NCBI GenBank assembly: GCA_022712895.1
Contig: JAFLJS010000042.1
Coordinates: 88,540-152,539 of the forward strand
DNA length: 64,000 nt
Direction of reading: 5' to 3'
Origin: Desulfocapsa sp.
GTDB lineage: Bacteria > Desulfobacterota > Desulfobulbia > Desulfobulbales > Desulfocapsaceae
Shown here: positions 8,712-16,853 of the stretch, piece by piece
Layout: every line of letters starts with the position of its first letter
How positions within the stretch are numbered: the first letter of the stretch is position 1
The notes under the pieces: generated by a model
Seen by the model: the letters and a program-made list of their open reading frames with translations, nothing else
What the model was told of the DNA's origin: nothing
The model's database searches: none
Made by a program: the position numbers and the translations under genes

Positions 8712-9884
8712 ATGTTTTTTATTGATAAACCCTATGTTTCTGACTTTTTCAAAAAAACTGTTAGAGATAATAATATTCCTGTAGTTGATACAGATGCTGC
8801 GAGGCAATTAGGCCTTTACGAGGGAACAACTCTTATTAGCCAGAAAGAGGCTATTGAGACAGCAAAAAGAAACAGTAATCCGAGAGTATACACCACCTCT
8901 GAGAATGCAATCGGCTGGTTAGCGAAACATTTTTCTTTCAGTAATCTCCCAAAAAAAATTGAGTTATTTAAAGACAAGCACAAATTCCGACAAATGACTC
9001 GGACACTCTATCCTGATTTCTTTTTTAAAGGAGTGCAGGTAGAAGATCTGTCAACCCTCGATTTGTCAGGGATTCCATTTCCATTTATTATCAAACCTTC
9101 CGTCGGTTTTTTCAGCATGGGTGTCTACAAGGTATCAAAACCTGAAGAGTGGTCACATACTGTTAATTCTATTCAAACCGAAATTGCTCAAATAGAAAAT
9201 CTGTACCCGGAAGAGGTGCTAGACACAAGCTCATTTATCATTGAACAAGCAATTACCGGTGAAGAATACGCCATCGACGCATACTACAACGCATCCGGCG
9301 AACCTGTTATTCTCAGCATACTCAGGCATACGTTTTCCTCAGATAGTGACGTGAGCGACAGGGTGTATACAACATCAAAAGAGATTGTTGAAAGTAATCT
9401 CGACGAATTCACTTCCTTTGTGGAAAAAATTGGCACACTGGCTGGAGTGAAAAGCTTTCCGGTGCACATAGAGTTACGACGTGAAAATGATGGAACCCTG
9501 CTGCCAATTGAAGTCAACCCCATGCGCTTTGGCGGTTGGTGCAGCACTGCAGATATGACTTTCCATGCCTATGGGTTCAACCCCTACCTCTTATATTACT
9601 CACATGAAAAGCCTGACTGGAACAAAGCACTTCAAGATAAGGACGAAAAACTTTTCAGCATGATCGTGCTGGACAATTCAACCGGTAGAAAAAGTGATGA
9701 AATTGTCTCCTTCAATTACAAGAAATTACTTTCTCATTTTGAGAAGCCATTAGAACTGAGAAAGATTGATTACAAACAATACCCTGTTTTTGCTTTTCTT
9801 TTTGTCGAAACAAGGAAGGAGAATTTTGCTGAACTAACATATATACTCAATTCAGACCTAACTGAATTCATCTCAACAAAATGA
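8712..9884 (+). CDS. ATP-grasp domain protein
   Basis: A 390-residue protein of the ATP-grasp ligase superfamily. The central region shows the ATP-binding lysine strand (PFPFIIKPSVGFFSMGV), SSFIIEQAITGEEYAID, and the metal-binding LLPIEVNPMRFGGW. ATP-grasp enzymes join a carboxylate to an amine or thiol through an acyl-phosphate; the substrates here are unknown. An ATG at 8694 gives six more residues (MRKDNK), but the ATG at 8712 has AAGGA at suitable distance and is preferred. It stands alone between a gene-poor region and a terminator, so context gives no clue to its pathway. Confidence 0.75.
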   Translation: MFFIDKPYVSDFFKKTVRDNNIPVVDTDAARQLGLYEGTTLISQKEAIETAKRNSNPRVYTTSENAIGWLAKHFSFSNLPKKIELFKDKHKFRQMTRTLYPDFFFKGVQVEDLSTLDLSGIPFPFIIKPSVGFFSMGVYKVSKPEEWSHTVNSIQTEIAQIENLYPEEVLDTSSFIIEQAITGEEYAIDAYYNASGEPVILSILRHTFSSDSDVSDRVYTTSKEIVESNLDEFTSFVEKIGTLAGVKSFPVHIELRRENDGTLLPIEVNPMRFGGWCSTADMTFHAYGFNPYLLYYSHEKPDWNKALQDKDEKLFSMIVLDNSTGRKSDEIVSFNYKKLLSHFEKPLELRKIDYKQYPVFAFLFVETRKENFAELTYILNSDLTEFISTK

Positions 9885-9919
9885 TCAAAAAAAATATTCT
9901 TAACTCATTCTAAGGGTGC

Positions 9920-9949
9920 TGAAAAGTAGCTGAGCAAAGCTACTTTTCA
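9920..9949 (+). terminator. terminator after the ATP-grasp gene
   Basis: Perfect 11-bp stem TGAAAAGTAGC / GCTACTTTTCA with loop TGAGCAAA, 35 bases after the stop codon. A T-rich stretch follows some 12 bases later. Confidence 0.65.
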
Positions 9950-10126
9950 ATTATCCTCTGATTGTTTTTTTATTTCTCCCAGCTTCTCGTTATTGTCACT
10001 CGCTTGTCCTGTTCATCTGATTTGTTTTTTAGCTTTAAAATCCCTCTTCCAGGCAGCTATATTTTTTATGGTACATTCCTATACCTGCCTCTTCATGAAT
10101 AATTCAGCTTTTTCTACTTTTTAATT

Positions 10127-10305
10127 TGATGGCGTCATATTTATGCCCATAGTTAGGGTGAAAACTCTCCATCTCCTTCGTTGCTGCACATTTTCTAATA
10201 TTACCATGCTCCCTTAGTACACCGAAATTACAGAAAATATTTGCGCCTCGGATATGAAGTTTTTTTACTTAACCATCTAAATTCTGGGTTTTTACGAGTT
10301 TATCA
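10127..10305 (-). repeat. dispersed palindromic element, copy 1 (MITE-like)
   Basis: 179-bp copy of the family also at 28158, 36196 and 56560, in the opposite orientation to the other three. Its ends are TGATGGCGTC... and ...CGAGTTTATCA, and AATT lies directly on both sides (10123-10126 and 10306-10309). It lacks the inner GTATTTATGCCC arm on the tail side that copies 2 and 3 keep. It contains no ORF. Confidence 0.8.
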
Positions 10306-10398
10306 AATTTCATAAAATCGTATCTTTTTTTAGAAAATAGGTATTTATACCGATTCGCAACGATTCCTACGTTATTACTGTAAATATAGTAGATAATT

Positions 10399-10466
10399 TA
10401 AAAGCCCAACCAGTGAAAAGTTGGGATGGAAAACTACGGATTTTAACGGATAACTGGGTTTCTGAA
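10399..10466 (+). promoter_or_regulatory. possible degenerate c-di-GMP-I (GEMM) riboswitch
   Basis: The segment AAAGCCCAACC, a CAACcagtgaaaaGTTG hairpin, GGGATGGAAAACTACGG and a 3' ACTGGGTTTC follows the order of the GEMM-I aptamer (GGCAAACC, GAAA-loop hairpin, GGGACGCAAAGCCACGG, GCCGGGTTGCC). Several conserved bases differ, notably ACGCAAA read as ATGGAAA, so ligand binding may be lost or altered. It lies about 95 bases before a PEP-CTERM gene, a plausible c-di-GMP target. Judged by eye only. Confidence 0.35.
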
Positions 10467-10559
10467 TTAACAAGATAACTTGGTGTTTTAATTAGATGAG
10501 GCTTCTGCTCATTGCTGCGTGACAGCAACGTGTTCACAAAATAAAGGGGGTTTTGAGTT

Positions 10560-11132
10560 ATGAAAAAGAAATTAACAGTATATTTTCTGGTATCACTACT
10601 ATTTCTATTGATTGCGGCACAGGGACAAGCGTTGACACTTAGCCCAAGTGACTCTAATCCTCCTTTAGTTGCTTGGGGGACTCAAACTAGTGTAGGTGAT
10701 ATTTATACTGCATGGGGCTTAATTAGTCAGGATACTGAGTTATACAAACAAAATGTTGATGGGGCGACAGAAGGGGCCTGGGCCACGTATTATACCACAA
10801 CATTTTTCAACACCCCATCTGACCCAGACAGTGCTACAATAACGTGGAACGGGGGAGCATTTTTTATCCAGAGTTCTCCTACTTACTTGTTGGTAAAAGA
10901 TGGTCAGGGAGATCCACAAGATCCAGACGATGCTACTTGGTATGGATTTGATATCTCTAATTGGGATGGTAAAGAACAGATTGTTCTCTCAAATTTCTGG
11001 CTAGCTCAAGGTGCCATTTCTCATGTATCAATATATGGCATTGCCCCAGTACCAGAACCAGCAACAATGCTCCTCTTCGGTGCAGGTTTAGTTGGCCTTG
11101 TCGGTACCAGTCTTCGAAAGAAGAACGTATAA
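10560..11132 (+). CDS. PEP-CTERM sorting-signal protein
   Basis: A 190-residue exported protein. It has an N-terminal signal peptide (MKKKL, hydrophobic core, cleavage near AQGQA) and a C-terminal PEP-CTERM tail: VPEPATMLLFGAG, a hydrophobic stretch, then a basic end (LRKKN). Such proteins are processed by exosortase and are tied to exopolysaccharide or biofilm production. The middle is rich in Thr, Ser, Asp and Trp with no recognised domain. The Shine-Dalgarno AAGGGGG is 10 bases before the ATG. Exosortase genes are not in this window. Confidence 0.85.
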   Translation: MKKKLTVYFLVSLLFLLIAAQGQALTLSPSDSNPPLVAWGTQTSVGDIYTAWGLISQDTELYKQNVDGATEGAWATYYTTTFFNTPSDPDSATITWNGGAFFIQSSPTYLLVKDGQGDPQDPDDATWYGFDISNWDGKEQIVLSNFWLAQGAISHVSIYGIAPVPEPATMLLFGAGLVGLVGTSLRKKNV

Positions 11133-11160
11133 GCTTTACACTCCTGTTTTCCTCTTCCTC

Positions 11161-11196
11161 AAGGGCAGATTCATCTGGTTGAATCTGCCCTTTTTT
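11161..11196 (+). terminator. intrinsic terminator after the PEP-CTERM gene
   Basis: Perfect 13-bp stem AAGGGCAGATTCA / TGAATCTGCCCTT with a six-base loop, followed by further T residues. Confidence 0.9.
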
Positions 11197-11327
11197 ATTC
11201 CCCAGACATTATCAATCGAATACCACTCTCCAAACACCCTCTCTCCAAAGCCACTTGACATGACCCCATGACAGAGATATAAAACAACGCTTAAGGAATT
11301 CTTTCTCAAATATTACCAGGAACGATA

Positions 11328-11570
11328 ATGACTGAAATAAATCTACGAAAGATGAATGAAAAGCAGTCCGGTACCATCAAATCAGTTAAAGTAGGTGGGG
11401 AACTCGGTCGAAGAATTCGAGAAATGGGACTGGTTCCAGGAACGGAGATAACCATACAGGGACGAGCTCCTCTCTATGACCCGGTGGCCCTTCGAGTAAT
11501 GGGCGGCACATTGACCCTTCGCAACAATGAGGCAGATCATATCGTTGTTGAGGTAAGTGACGAAGGCTGA
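11328..11570 (+). CDS. feoA: FeoA-family ferrous iron transport protein
   Basis: An 80-residue SH3-like FeoA protein, a cytoplasmic accessory of FeoB. Typical features are GELGRRIREMGLVPGTEI and the C-terminal strand pattern LRVMGGTLTLRNNEADHIVVE. The start codon follows a GGAA Shine-Dalgarno. It is separated from feoB by a convergent CDF gene, with which its 3' end overlaps by 34 bases, and a second feoA-like gene lies at 12910. Confidence 0.88.
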   Translation: MTEINLRKMNEKQSGTIKSVKVGGELGRRIREMGLVPGTEITIQGRAPLYDPVALRVMGGTLTLRNNEADHIVVEVSDEG

Positions 11571-12709
11571 ACGATCTCAACACCTGAGTCCTTCAACAGT
11601 TCTAAGGCCACACTTTCACTGTTTTCTGCGACCACTTCATCCGGTTTCAACTTTAGCAAAAAGCGTCCCACCAGTAAGCCCTTTTTCTTTTCTGCGTTCT
11701 TGTAGCGATTTTCAATAAATTCACGTTTTGTAACCACCCTGCCTTCGGTTGTCATGGTTTCGACAAGAAACCAGGGGGCTGTTGCAAAACGCTGGCTTCT
11801 CTCCCCTGCTGGGCTCTCCACAGGAATAATTCGTTTCATAAATTCCCCGGGTGCATAATGGGGGCGAATGCGGGCCAGTACAAGGCCCGGAAATTTTTCC
11901 AGTAATTCCTCTTCAAGACGATCCGAGACAAGATCTGCTATTTTATGTGATGGTGTATGTAAGATAACATCCAGATCAACAAGATAGCGCCCTCCTGCTT
12001 TCCGGCTGAAACATTTTTTAACACGACTGATTCGAGGATAGTTTTCAACATATTGTATTATTTCCCTCTCTGTTTCCCTGTCAATTGCGGCATCCAGCAA
12101 ATCTTTCACTGCCCCAATAAAGAGCTGACAACCAGCATAAAAAACAAAAAGAGATACAATACCTGCTGCAATTCTATCAACGTTATAGCCAAAGGGAACC
12201 ACAATAAGACTGATGAGAACAACTGCGGTGGAAAGTGAATCAGCAAGGTAATCTCTGGCATCGGCCTGCAAAGCGGGTGAATCCAGCTTCTTTCCTGCCC
12301 GAAGCTGAAGAAGCCCAAACACAAGAGCAATTACAAAAGAAACAGCCGCAACCGGCAATGCAATTGTAACATCAGGAAGACTTGGAACACCAAAAATTGC
12401 CTGTCTACCAATTTCATATCCTGCCAGTATTACGGCCACTGCAGTGACAAGGGATGCAACCGTTTCAGCTTTATATAAACCATAGGGGAAAGATGGATGT
12501 TCTCGACCTGCAACCCAAATCCCTATAAAAACAGCAGTTGAAGCGAACACATCAGTGGCGGAATGAATGGCATCTCCAACGAGAGCTGCAGAACCTGATA
12601 AAACACCAGCAAAACCTTTGCTCATTGCTAAGAATATATTCAAGGCAATGGAGATAAGGGCACGTCTTTTTGCTTTTGCTAATTTAATTTTTGATACTTC
12701 GCGATTCAT
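11537..12709 (-). CDS. cation diffusion facilitator with C-terminal FeMo-Co-type domain
   Basis: A 390-residue CDF metal exporter. The six-TM region carries the metal sites GDAIHSATD (Asp46, His49, Asp53) and ADARDYLAD in the fifth helix, where the usual His of HxxxD is Asp. A cytoplasmic CDF domain follows (about 205-290), then about 90 residues (KGLLVGRFLLKLKPDEVVAENSESVALELLKDSGVEIV) resembling the NifX/dinitrogenase-cofactor domain. The mixed HxxxD/DxxxD site and the position inside the feo locus suggest Fe or Mn export; this is inference. Its 3' end is antisense to the feoA 3' end. Confidence 0.85.
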   Translation of the reverse strand: MNREVSKIKLAKAKRRALISIALNIFLAMSKGFAGVLSGSAALVGDAIHSATDVFASTAVFIGIWVAGREHPSFPYGLYKAETVASLVTAVAVILAGYEIGRQAIFGVPSLPDVTIALPVAAVSFVIALVFGLLQLRAGKKLDSPALQADARDYLADSLSTAVVLISLIVVPFGYNVDRIAAGIVSLFVFYAGCQLFIGAVKDLLDAAIDRETEREIIQYVENYPRISRVKKCFSRKAGGRYLVDLDVILHTPSHKIADLVSDRLEEELLEKFPGLVLARIRPHYAPGEFMKRIIPVESPAGERSQRFATAPWFLVETMTTEGRVVTKREFIENRYKNAEKKKGLLVGRFLLKLKPDEVVAENSESVALELLKDSGVEIVQPSSLTSTTI

Positions 12710-12852
12710 CTATGTATTCCTTTGTGTTTTTATTGAAATAGTATTCTACACATTGTGCCCTAAAAATACATATTTTAAAAAAAATACCTGAGTGTACCGA
12801 TACCAAAAGGATTTAGGAGCTATTAAATTTATAGCGAACCTTGATTTATTTA

Positions 12853-12881
12853 TTGACAGCACATATTGTTTGGTGTACCTA
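12853..12881 (+). promoter_or_regulatory. possible sigma70-type promoter for the second feoA-feoB run
   Basis: A perfect -35 TTGACA at 12853 and a weak -10 TACCTA at 12876 are 17 bases apart, 30 bases before the feoA-like start. No clear Fur box is visible. Confidence 0.4.
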
Positions 12882-12909
12882 ACTAATGTCTTCTACGGAG
12901 AATGGATTG

Positions 12910-13218
12910 ATGTTTAAAGGTATCAACAAAAAATGTAGTTGCATTGCCAAAAAAATACGGCATTGCACGACTAGCGATAAGTGTCTCAAACATCATGGAC
13001 CACTCTCCGAAACCTGCCGACTCGGTAAGTTGAAAATCTGTAAACTCACGGGAGACAGGAGAGAATGTGCAAAAATGGCAGCGCTCGGTCTGCTTCCCGG
13101 TCAGGAAGCAGAACTTCTTTGTGCAAGAAATGGTTCTCAGTGTTTATTGAAGATACATGGCGGCACACTGAGCCTTGACCAAAACACCAGCAACAACATA
13201 ATCGTGGAAACTATATAA
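12910..13218 (+). CDS. feoA: FeoA-like protein with cysteine-rich N-terminus
   Basis: About 102 residues. The C-terminal 75 form a FeoA domain (KMAALGLLPGQEAELLC ... IHGGTLSLDQNTSNNIIVE). In front are five or six cysteines (KCSCIAKKIRHC...KC...TC), unusual for FeoA and possibly metal binding. I choose the ATG at 12910, which has GGAG 9 bases upstream, over the ATG at 12886. It is followed closely by the FeoB-associated peptide and feoB on the same strand, so it is the likely FeoB partner in this operon. Confidence 0.82.
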   Translation: MFKGINKKCSCIAKKIRHCTTSDKCLKHHGPLSETCRLGKLKICKLTGDRRECAKMAALGLLPGQEAELLCARNGSQCLLKIHGGTLSLDQNTSNNIIVETI

Positions 13219-13283
13219 TTAAGCATATAGTGCCATTTTTTTTGGCCTTACACTTAGGCTCAACTAACAAAGGTGATTGGCAT

Positions 13284-13454
13284 ATGTGGCAAAATATCAT
13301 AACAGCTATTATCGTCGCCATCGCACTCTTTTTTATTGGAAAAAAGGTGTATCGGCAATTTCGTCAAATAATTGATCCTTCCAAAGATATCTCGTGTGGA
13401 TGCAGTTGTAGTGGCTGTGACAGTATCAGTTGTGACAGTAAAAAAGAAAACTAA
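13284..13454 (+). CDS. FeoB-associated Cys-rich membrane protein
   Basis: A 56-residue protein: one N-terminal transmembrane helix (IITAIIVAIALFFIG), a basic stretch, and a cysteine-rich C-terminus (SCGCSCSGCDSISC). This is the usual layout of small FeoB-associated peptides (FeoC-like position). The ATG at 13284 has AAAGGTGA upstream and starts right before the membrane helix; the GTG at 13230 is less likely. It ends 13 bases before feoB. Confidence 0.8.
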   Translation: MWQNIITAIIVAIALFFIGKKVYRQFRQIIDPSKDISCGCSCSGCDSISCDSKKEN

Positions 13455-13467
13455 TTCAAAAAATATT

Positions 13468-15630
13468 ATGAGTAAGCAACCTATCACCATGGCTCTTGCC
13501 GGCAACCCGAATGCTGGCAAGACGACCCTTTTCAATAGACTTACAGGCGCACGCCAGCATGTAGGTAACTATCCTGGCATCACTGTAGACCATAAGGAGG
13601 GATTCTTCAGCCATGATTCCCAGCAGGTATCCATCACTGATCTGCCAGGAACCTATTCGCTTACCGCCTATTCTATAGAAGAAATTGTAACACGTGATTT
13701 CCTCACCGGTCAAAAACCAGATGTCGTTATTAATATAGTAGACGCCTCTAATCTAGAGCGAAATCTGTATCTTACTACTCAATTCCTTGAAATGGGAGTT
13801 CCCCTGATAATCGCTCTGAACATGATGGATGTAGCAAAGGATCGAGGAATTGAAGTCCGTCACAAAAAACTTTCCGAATTATTAGGGATCACGATAATTC
13901 CAATTATAGCCAGATCTGGTGAAGGTACCGATGAGCTGATTACCAAAGCTATTGAAATTGCAAAATCTGATCGAAACTGGCAAGCAATGGATATTACATA
14001 CGGTGAAGATCTTGATGAAAGTCTTCTGGAGATAATCGCATCTATTAAAAACCAACAGTTTCTTGAGGATATTTATCCCCCGCGCTTTACCGCCATAAAA
14101 TATCTGGAGCATGACGATGAAATGCTCAGAAAGGGACAGGCTGTAGATCCTTTACTTGCCAGCAAACTCGAAGAAACTGTAACCAAAGTCTCAGATCATC
14201 TACAAAAAACTACTGAAGTATACCCTGAAGCTATTATCGCAGATTACCGGTATGGCTTTATTAAATCCATCGTACGACAGGGTGTGTTAACCCACAAGTT
14301 TGATACAGATCGTTTATACACATCCGACAAAATCGATAAAGTTCTCACGAATCGACTCCTTGGCCCTCTTATTATGTTGGCTATTTTGTTTGGACTGTAT
14401 CAATTCACCTTCTCATGGAGTGAGATCCCAGTATCGTGGATGGAAGGCCTTTTTGGCTGGTTAGGAAGCGTTGTGGAATCAACTCTTCCTGACGGAATGT
14501 TGAAATCCATGATTATTTCAGGTGTGATCGATGGCGTTGGTGGGGTTTTAGGATTTGTACCATTAATTATGTTTATGTTCTTTGGTATTGCTATACTTGA
14601 AGATTCCGGCTATCTCGCCCGCGTCGCCTTTATGATGGACCGTATTTTCCATCTCTTTGGTTTACACGGCTCCTCAGTTATGCCCTTTATTGTATCAGGT
14701 GGTATTGCGGGAGGATGTGCAGTTCCAGGAGTAATGGCCACCCGTACGTTACGCTCTCCTAAAGAACGAATAGCAACCCTGCTAACAGTTCCTTTTATGA
14801 ATTGTGGGGCCAAGGTTCCGGTACTTGTTCTTTTAATAGGGGCTTTCTTTGCAGAACATAAAGCTCTTTATATGTTTCTGTTTACATTACTTGCCTGGTT
14901 TGTAGCTCTTGTTGCTGCAAAATTTCTGCGTATGACTGTCCTGAGAGGAGAAGCCACTCCATTTGTGATGGAACTGCCCCCCTATCGGTTCCCAACTCTT
15001 CGTGGTTTACTTATTCATACTTGGGAACGCACATGGCAGTATATAAAAAAAGCGGGAACCGTAATCTTGGGAATATCTATACTGCTCTGGGCTTTAATGA
15101 CGTTTCCAGGCCTTCCACAAACCACTCAGGATCAATTTGCAACAGAGGTAACAGTTGCTACGACAAACTTTGCCAAGCAACCGGATCTTTTACAGTCTGA
15201 GTTAACTCGTATTAAACAGGAGCAATCAGCAGCCAGGTTAAAAAATTCTATTGCCGGTAAAATTGGAAGTTTTTTTGAACCGCTCTCAAGCTTTGCAGGT
15301 TTTGACTGGCGTACCAATATTGCTATGCTAGGAGGCTTTGCCGCAAAAGAAGTTATTATTTCAACCCTTGGTACAGTCTATTCCATGGGTGAGGTCGACG
15401 CAGAAGACAGCGGATCCCTTGGTGATCGTTTGGTTAAAGATCCTAACTGGAACCGTGTTGTGGCAGTTTCTGCTTTGATTTTTATTATGTTTTATGCGCC
15501 ATGTTTCGTCACGGTTGTCTGTATTGCCAAGGAATCTTCATGGAACTGGGCGATCTTTTCAATGGTCTTTAATACGGTATTTGCTTTTATTGCATCTGTG
15601 ACAGTTTTTCAGATCGGCAGTTTATTTTGA
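13468..15630 (+). CDS. feoB: ferrous iron transporter FeoB
   Basis: A 720-residue Fe(II) permease of the inner membrane. The N-terminal G domain has G1 GNPNAGKT at 12-19, G3 DLPGTYS and G4 NMMD. The membrane part carries the Gate motifs (GCAVPGVMATRTL and NCGAKVPVL), with eight or more helices. The start at 13468 gives the standard N-terminus (MSKQPITMALAGNPN); the frame is open further upstream but that region overlaps the preceding gene. It is the last gene of the feo operon. Confidence 0.95.
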   Translation: MSKQPITMALAGNPNAGKTTLFNRLTGARQHVGNYPGITVDHKEGFFSHDSQQVSITDLPGTYSLTAYSIEEIVTRDFLTGQKPDVVINIVDASNLERNLYLTTQFLEMGVPLIIALNMMDVAKDRGIEVRHKKLSELLGITIIPIIARSGEGTDELITKAIEIAKSDRNWQAMDITYGEDLDESLLEIIASIKNQQFLEDIYPPRFTAIKYLEHDDEMLRKGQAVDPLLASKLEETVTKVSDHLQKTTEVYPEAIIADYRYGFIKSIVRQGVLTHKFDTDRLYTSDKIDKVLTNRLLGPLIMLAILFGLYQFTFSWSEIPVSWMEGLFGWLGSVVESTLPDGMLKSMIISGVIDGVGGVLGFVPLIMFMFFGIAILEDSGYLARVAFMMDRIFHLFGLHGSSVMPFIVSGGIAGGCAVPGVMATRTLRSPKERIATLLTVPFMNCGAKVPVLVLLIGAFFAEHKALYMFLFTLLAWFVALVAAKFLRMTVLRGEATPFVMELPPYRFPTLRGLLIHTWERTWQYIKKAGTVILGISILLWALMTFPGLPQTTQDQFATEVTVATTNFAKQPDLLQSELTRIKQEQSAARLKNSIAGKIGSFFEPLSSFAGFDWRTNIAMLGGFAAKEVIISTLGTVYSMGEVDAEDSGSLGDRLVKDPNWNRVVAVSALIFIMFYAPCFVTVVCIAKESSWNWAIFSMVFNTVFAFIASVTVFQIGSLF

Positions 15631-15634
15631 GACA

Positions 15635-15677
15635 GATCATTCAGGTGGCCGCTGAAAAGATTGCCACCTGAATGATC
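15635..15677. terminator. perfect 15-bp inverted repeat between feoB and the riboswitch-linked ORF
   Basis: GATCATTCAGGTGGC and GCCACCTGAATGATC are separated by 13 bases. It starts 4 bases after the feoB stop and lies 16 bases after the convergent 30-residue ORF, so it can serve both transcripts. Neither side has a long T-run. Confidence 0.6.
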
Positions 15678-15693
15678 ACCTCGTCAGAATATT

Positions 15694-15786
15694 TTACAGA
15701 AAATGTCTCATCAGTAGTTGAAAAGAATCCCAGTCTTTCACCTGTAATAACACAATTTTTGTAATACTCTTTTCACGAATAACCAT
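15694..15786 (-). CDS. 30-residue ORF downstream of the cobalamin riboswitch
   Basis: The ATG at 15786 is preceded by a near-perfect Shine-Dalgarno (GAGGAGGT, 6 bases before), which is better than that of most genes in this window. The product begins MVIREKSITK, continues with a hydrophobic run, and ends LMRHFL. It resembles nothing I recognise and has no signal peptide or cysteine. It is the only reading frame between the riboswitch terminator and the convergent feoB end. It could be a genuine small protein or the surviving 5' end of a lost cobalamin-related gene. Confidence 0.45.
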   Translation of the reverse strand: MVIREKSITKIVLLQVKDWDSFQLLMRHFL

Positions 15787-15824
15787 TAGTTTACCTCCTC
15801 AGGTAATCTTGCGAGATAGCCTGA

Positions 15825-15864
15825 AACAAAAATATCCCAGGCCGAATAGTATCAGACCTGGGAT
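15825..15864 (-). terminator. terminator between cobalamin riboswitch and the small ORF
   Basis: On the minus strand ATCCCAGG ... CCTGGGAT form an 8-bp stem with a 15-base loop, followed directly by ATTTTTGTTT. The placement, after the aptamer and before the ORF, fits the expression platform of a transcription-terminating riboswitch. Confidence 0.65.
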
Positions 15865-15924
15865 TTCCCTTTGTATCCACAAGATCAGTTGAATACCGAT
15901 ATTCCACGACGGCACTCACTCTAT

Positions 15925-16088
15925 AGTCCAGGCAGGTCTTCTGACTTTCGGATGACAGCTTTTTTTCTGCCTTCCCAGTCAAAAATAAAAAACCAGTGGC
16001 ATATAGAAAAAATAGTTCCGATTACAGCGGCGGGTCCGTCTCCGATTCTCACGAAGTTCCCTTTTTAGTCCCTGAGGGACACCTGAAT
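15925..16088 (-). promoter_or_regulatory. cobalamin riboswitch aptamer
   Basis: Read on the minus strand, all landmarks of the B12 aptamer are in order: GAGAATCGGAGACGG-type core, CCCGCCGCTGTAATCGG (standard CCGCnACTGTAAnnGG), GCCACTG, GGGAAGGC, and the B12 box AAGTCAGAAGACCTGCC. Adenosylcobalamin binding normally represses B12 uptake or synthesis genes. The only thing downstream here is a terminator and a 30-residue ORF before the convergent feoB end, so the switch is effectively an orphan. Confidence 0.93.
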
Positions 16089-16208
16089 AAAATTTAATCT
16101 ATAAGCTGGTGAAGCTCTTGTCAACAAAATACGACAAAACACACAACATACGGTATGTGCTTGCCAACAGACAACACAACAAGATACAAGCGAGGGCTTC
16201 AAATAAAA

Positions 16209-16240
16209 AAAACCCTCTGAAACAGATCAGAGGGTTTTTA
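16209..16240. terminator. bidirectional intrinsic terminator
   Basis: Perfect 12-bp stem AAAACCCTCTGA / TCAGAGGGTTTT, loop AACAGA, with A-run before and T-run after. It can end minus-strand transcription from the argJ-MORN run, about 270 bases after its last gene. Confidence 0.85.
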
Positions 16241-16510
16241 AGAGGGAGGGGAAGAAAAAATGAAGTTTTATTTTTCATTCATAGTAAGTAATACAATATG
16301 CATGCCAGTTGTCCAAATACCACGTATCCCCCTGTTCTGCCGAACATTAACAAATTCAAGGCGTAACAGCATCAAAATGCGCCTTTCAATCTTGTGTCTT
16401 TTTTACCCACCCTTAAAACAATGTGAGTATTTTATACACAAGAATAACTGTTCGGATAAAGCCTGAAGTGTAACCAGCTTGAAAGAACTTAGGTATTTGT
16501 CTACGATTCG
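16241..16510. other. intergenic, nothing recognised
   Basis: Between the terminator and the DUF4177 gene I see no reading frame with a start signal and no clear structured RNA. Confidence 0.5.
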
Positions 16511-16846
16511 TTAAAAAATCTTTATATCACCGGCATCTTCATCGCCCGGCTCAGCATGAACTACGTTTTCTTCATTTTTTAGAGTTTCATGTTGTGCATC
16601 TGGTACGGCCGATACATACTCCACCACTGTTTCCTCTTTTTGAATCACTTGCGACAAATTTTTATTGAAGGGTTGTTTAAAAATTGCAATCACACCATCG
16701 TTTACTTCCAGAATAGAAACAAGCTCCCAGCCTGAGTTGCCAAATTCGTTCAAGGAAAGCTCTATTTCAGCTTCGTCTAAGAACGCACTGCCCAATAACC
16801 CTTCTTTCTTTAAACTGAAATGTTCTGTTTTGTAGCTCCACCTCAT
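16511..16846 (-). CDS. DUF4177-like protein
   Basis: A 111-residue protein. Residues 1-60 (MRWSYKTEHF...LNEFGNSGWELVSILE...VIAIFKQP) match the DUF4177 pattern (WEYK, GWELV, FKRP), a small beta-alpha domain of unknown role; an acidic tail follows. The ATG at 16846 has GAGGAAA just upstream and lies 7 bases after the MORN gene stop, so the two are probably translated from one message. A start at 16873 would overlap the MORN gene. Confidence 0.75.
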   Translation of the reverse strand: MRWSYKTEHFSLKKEGLLGSAFLDEAEIELSLNEFGNSGWELVSILEVNDGVIAIFKQPFNKNLSQVIQKEETVVEYVSAVPDAQHETLKNEENVVHAEPGDEDAGDIKIF

Positions 16847-16853
16847 GATTTCC

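Noticed and set aside
12850..12890. Fur box before the feo genes
   Set aside because: The sequence around the candidate promoter does not match GATAATGATAATCATTATC closely enough.
15791..15982. 63-residue minus-strand frame across the riboswitch
   Set aside because: It overlaps the B12 box and the terminator and has no start signal; structured RNA explains the sequence.
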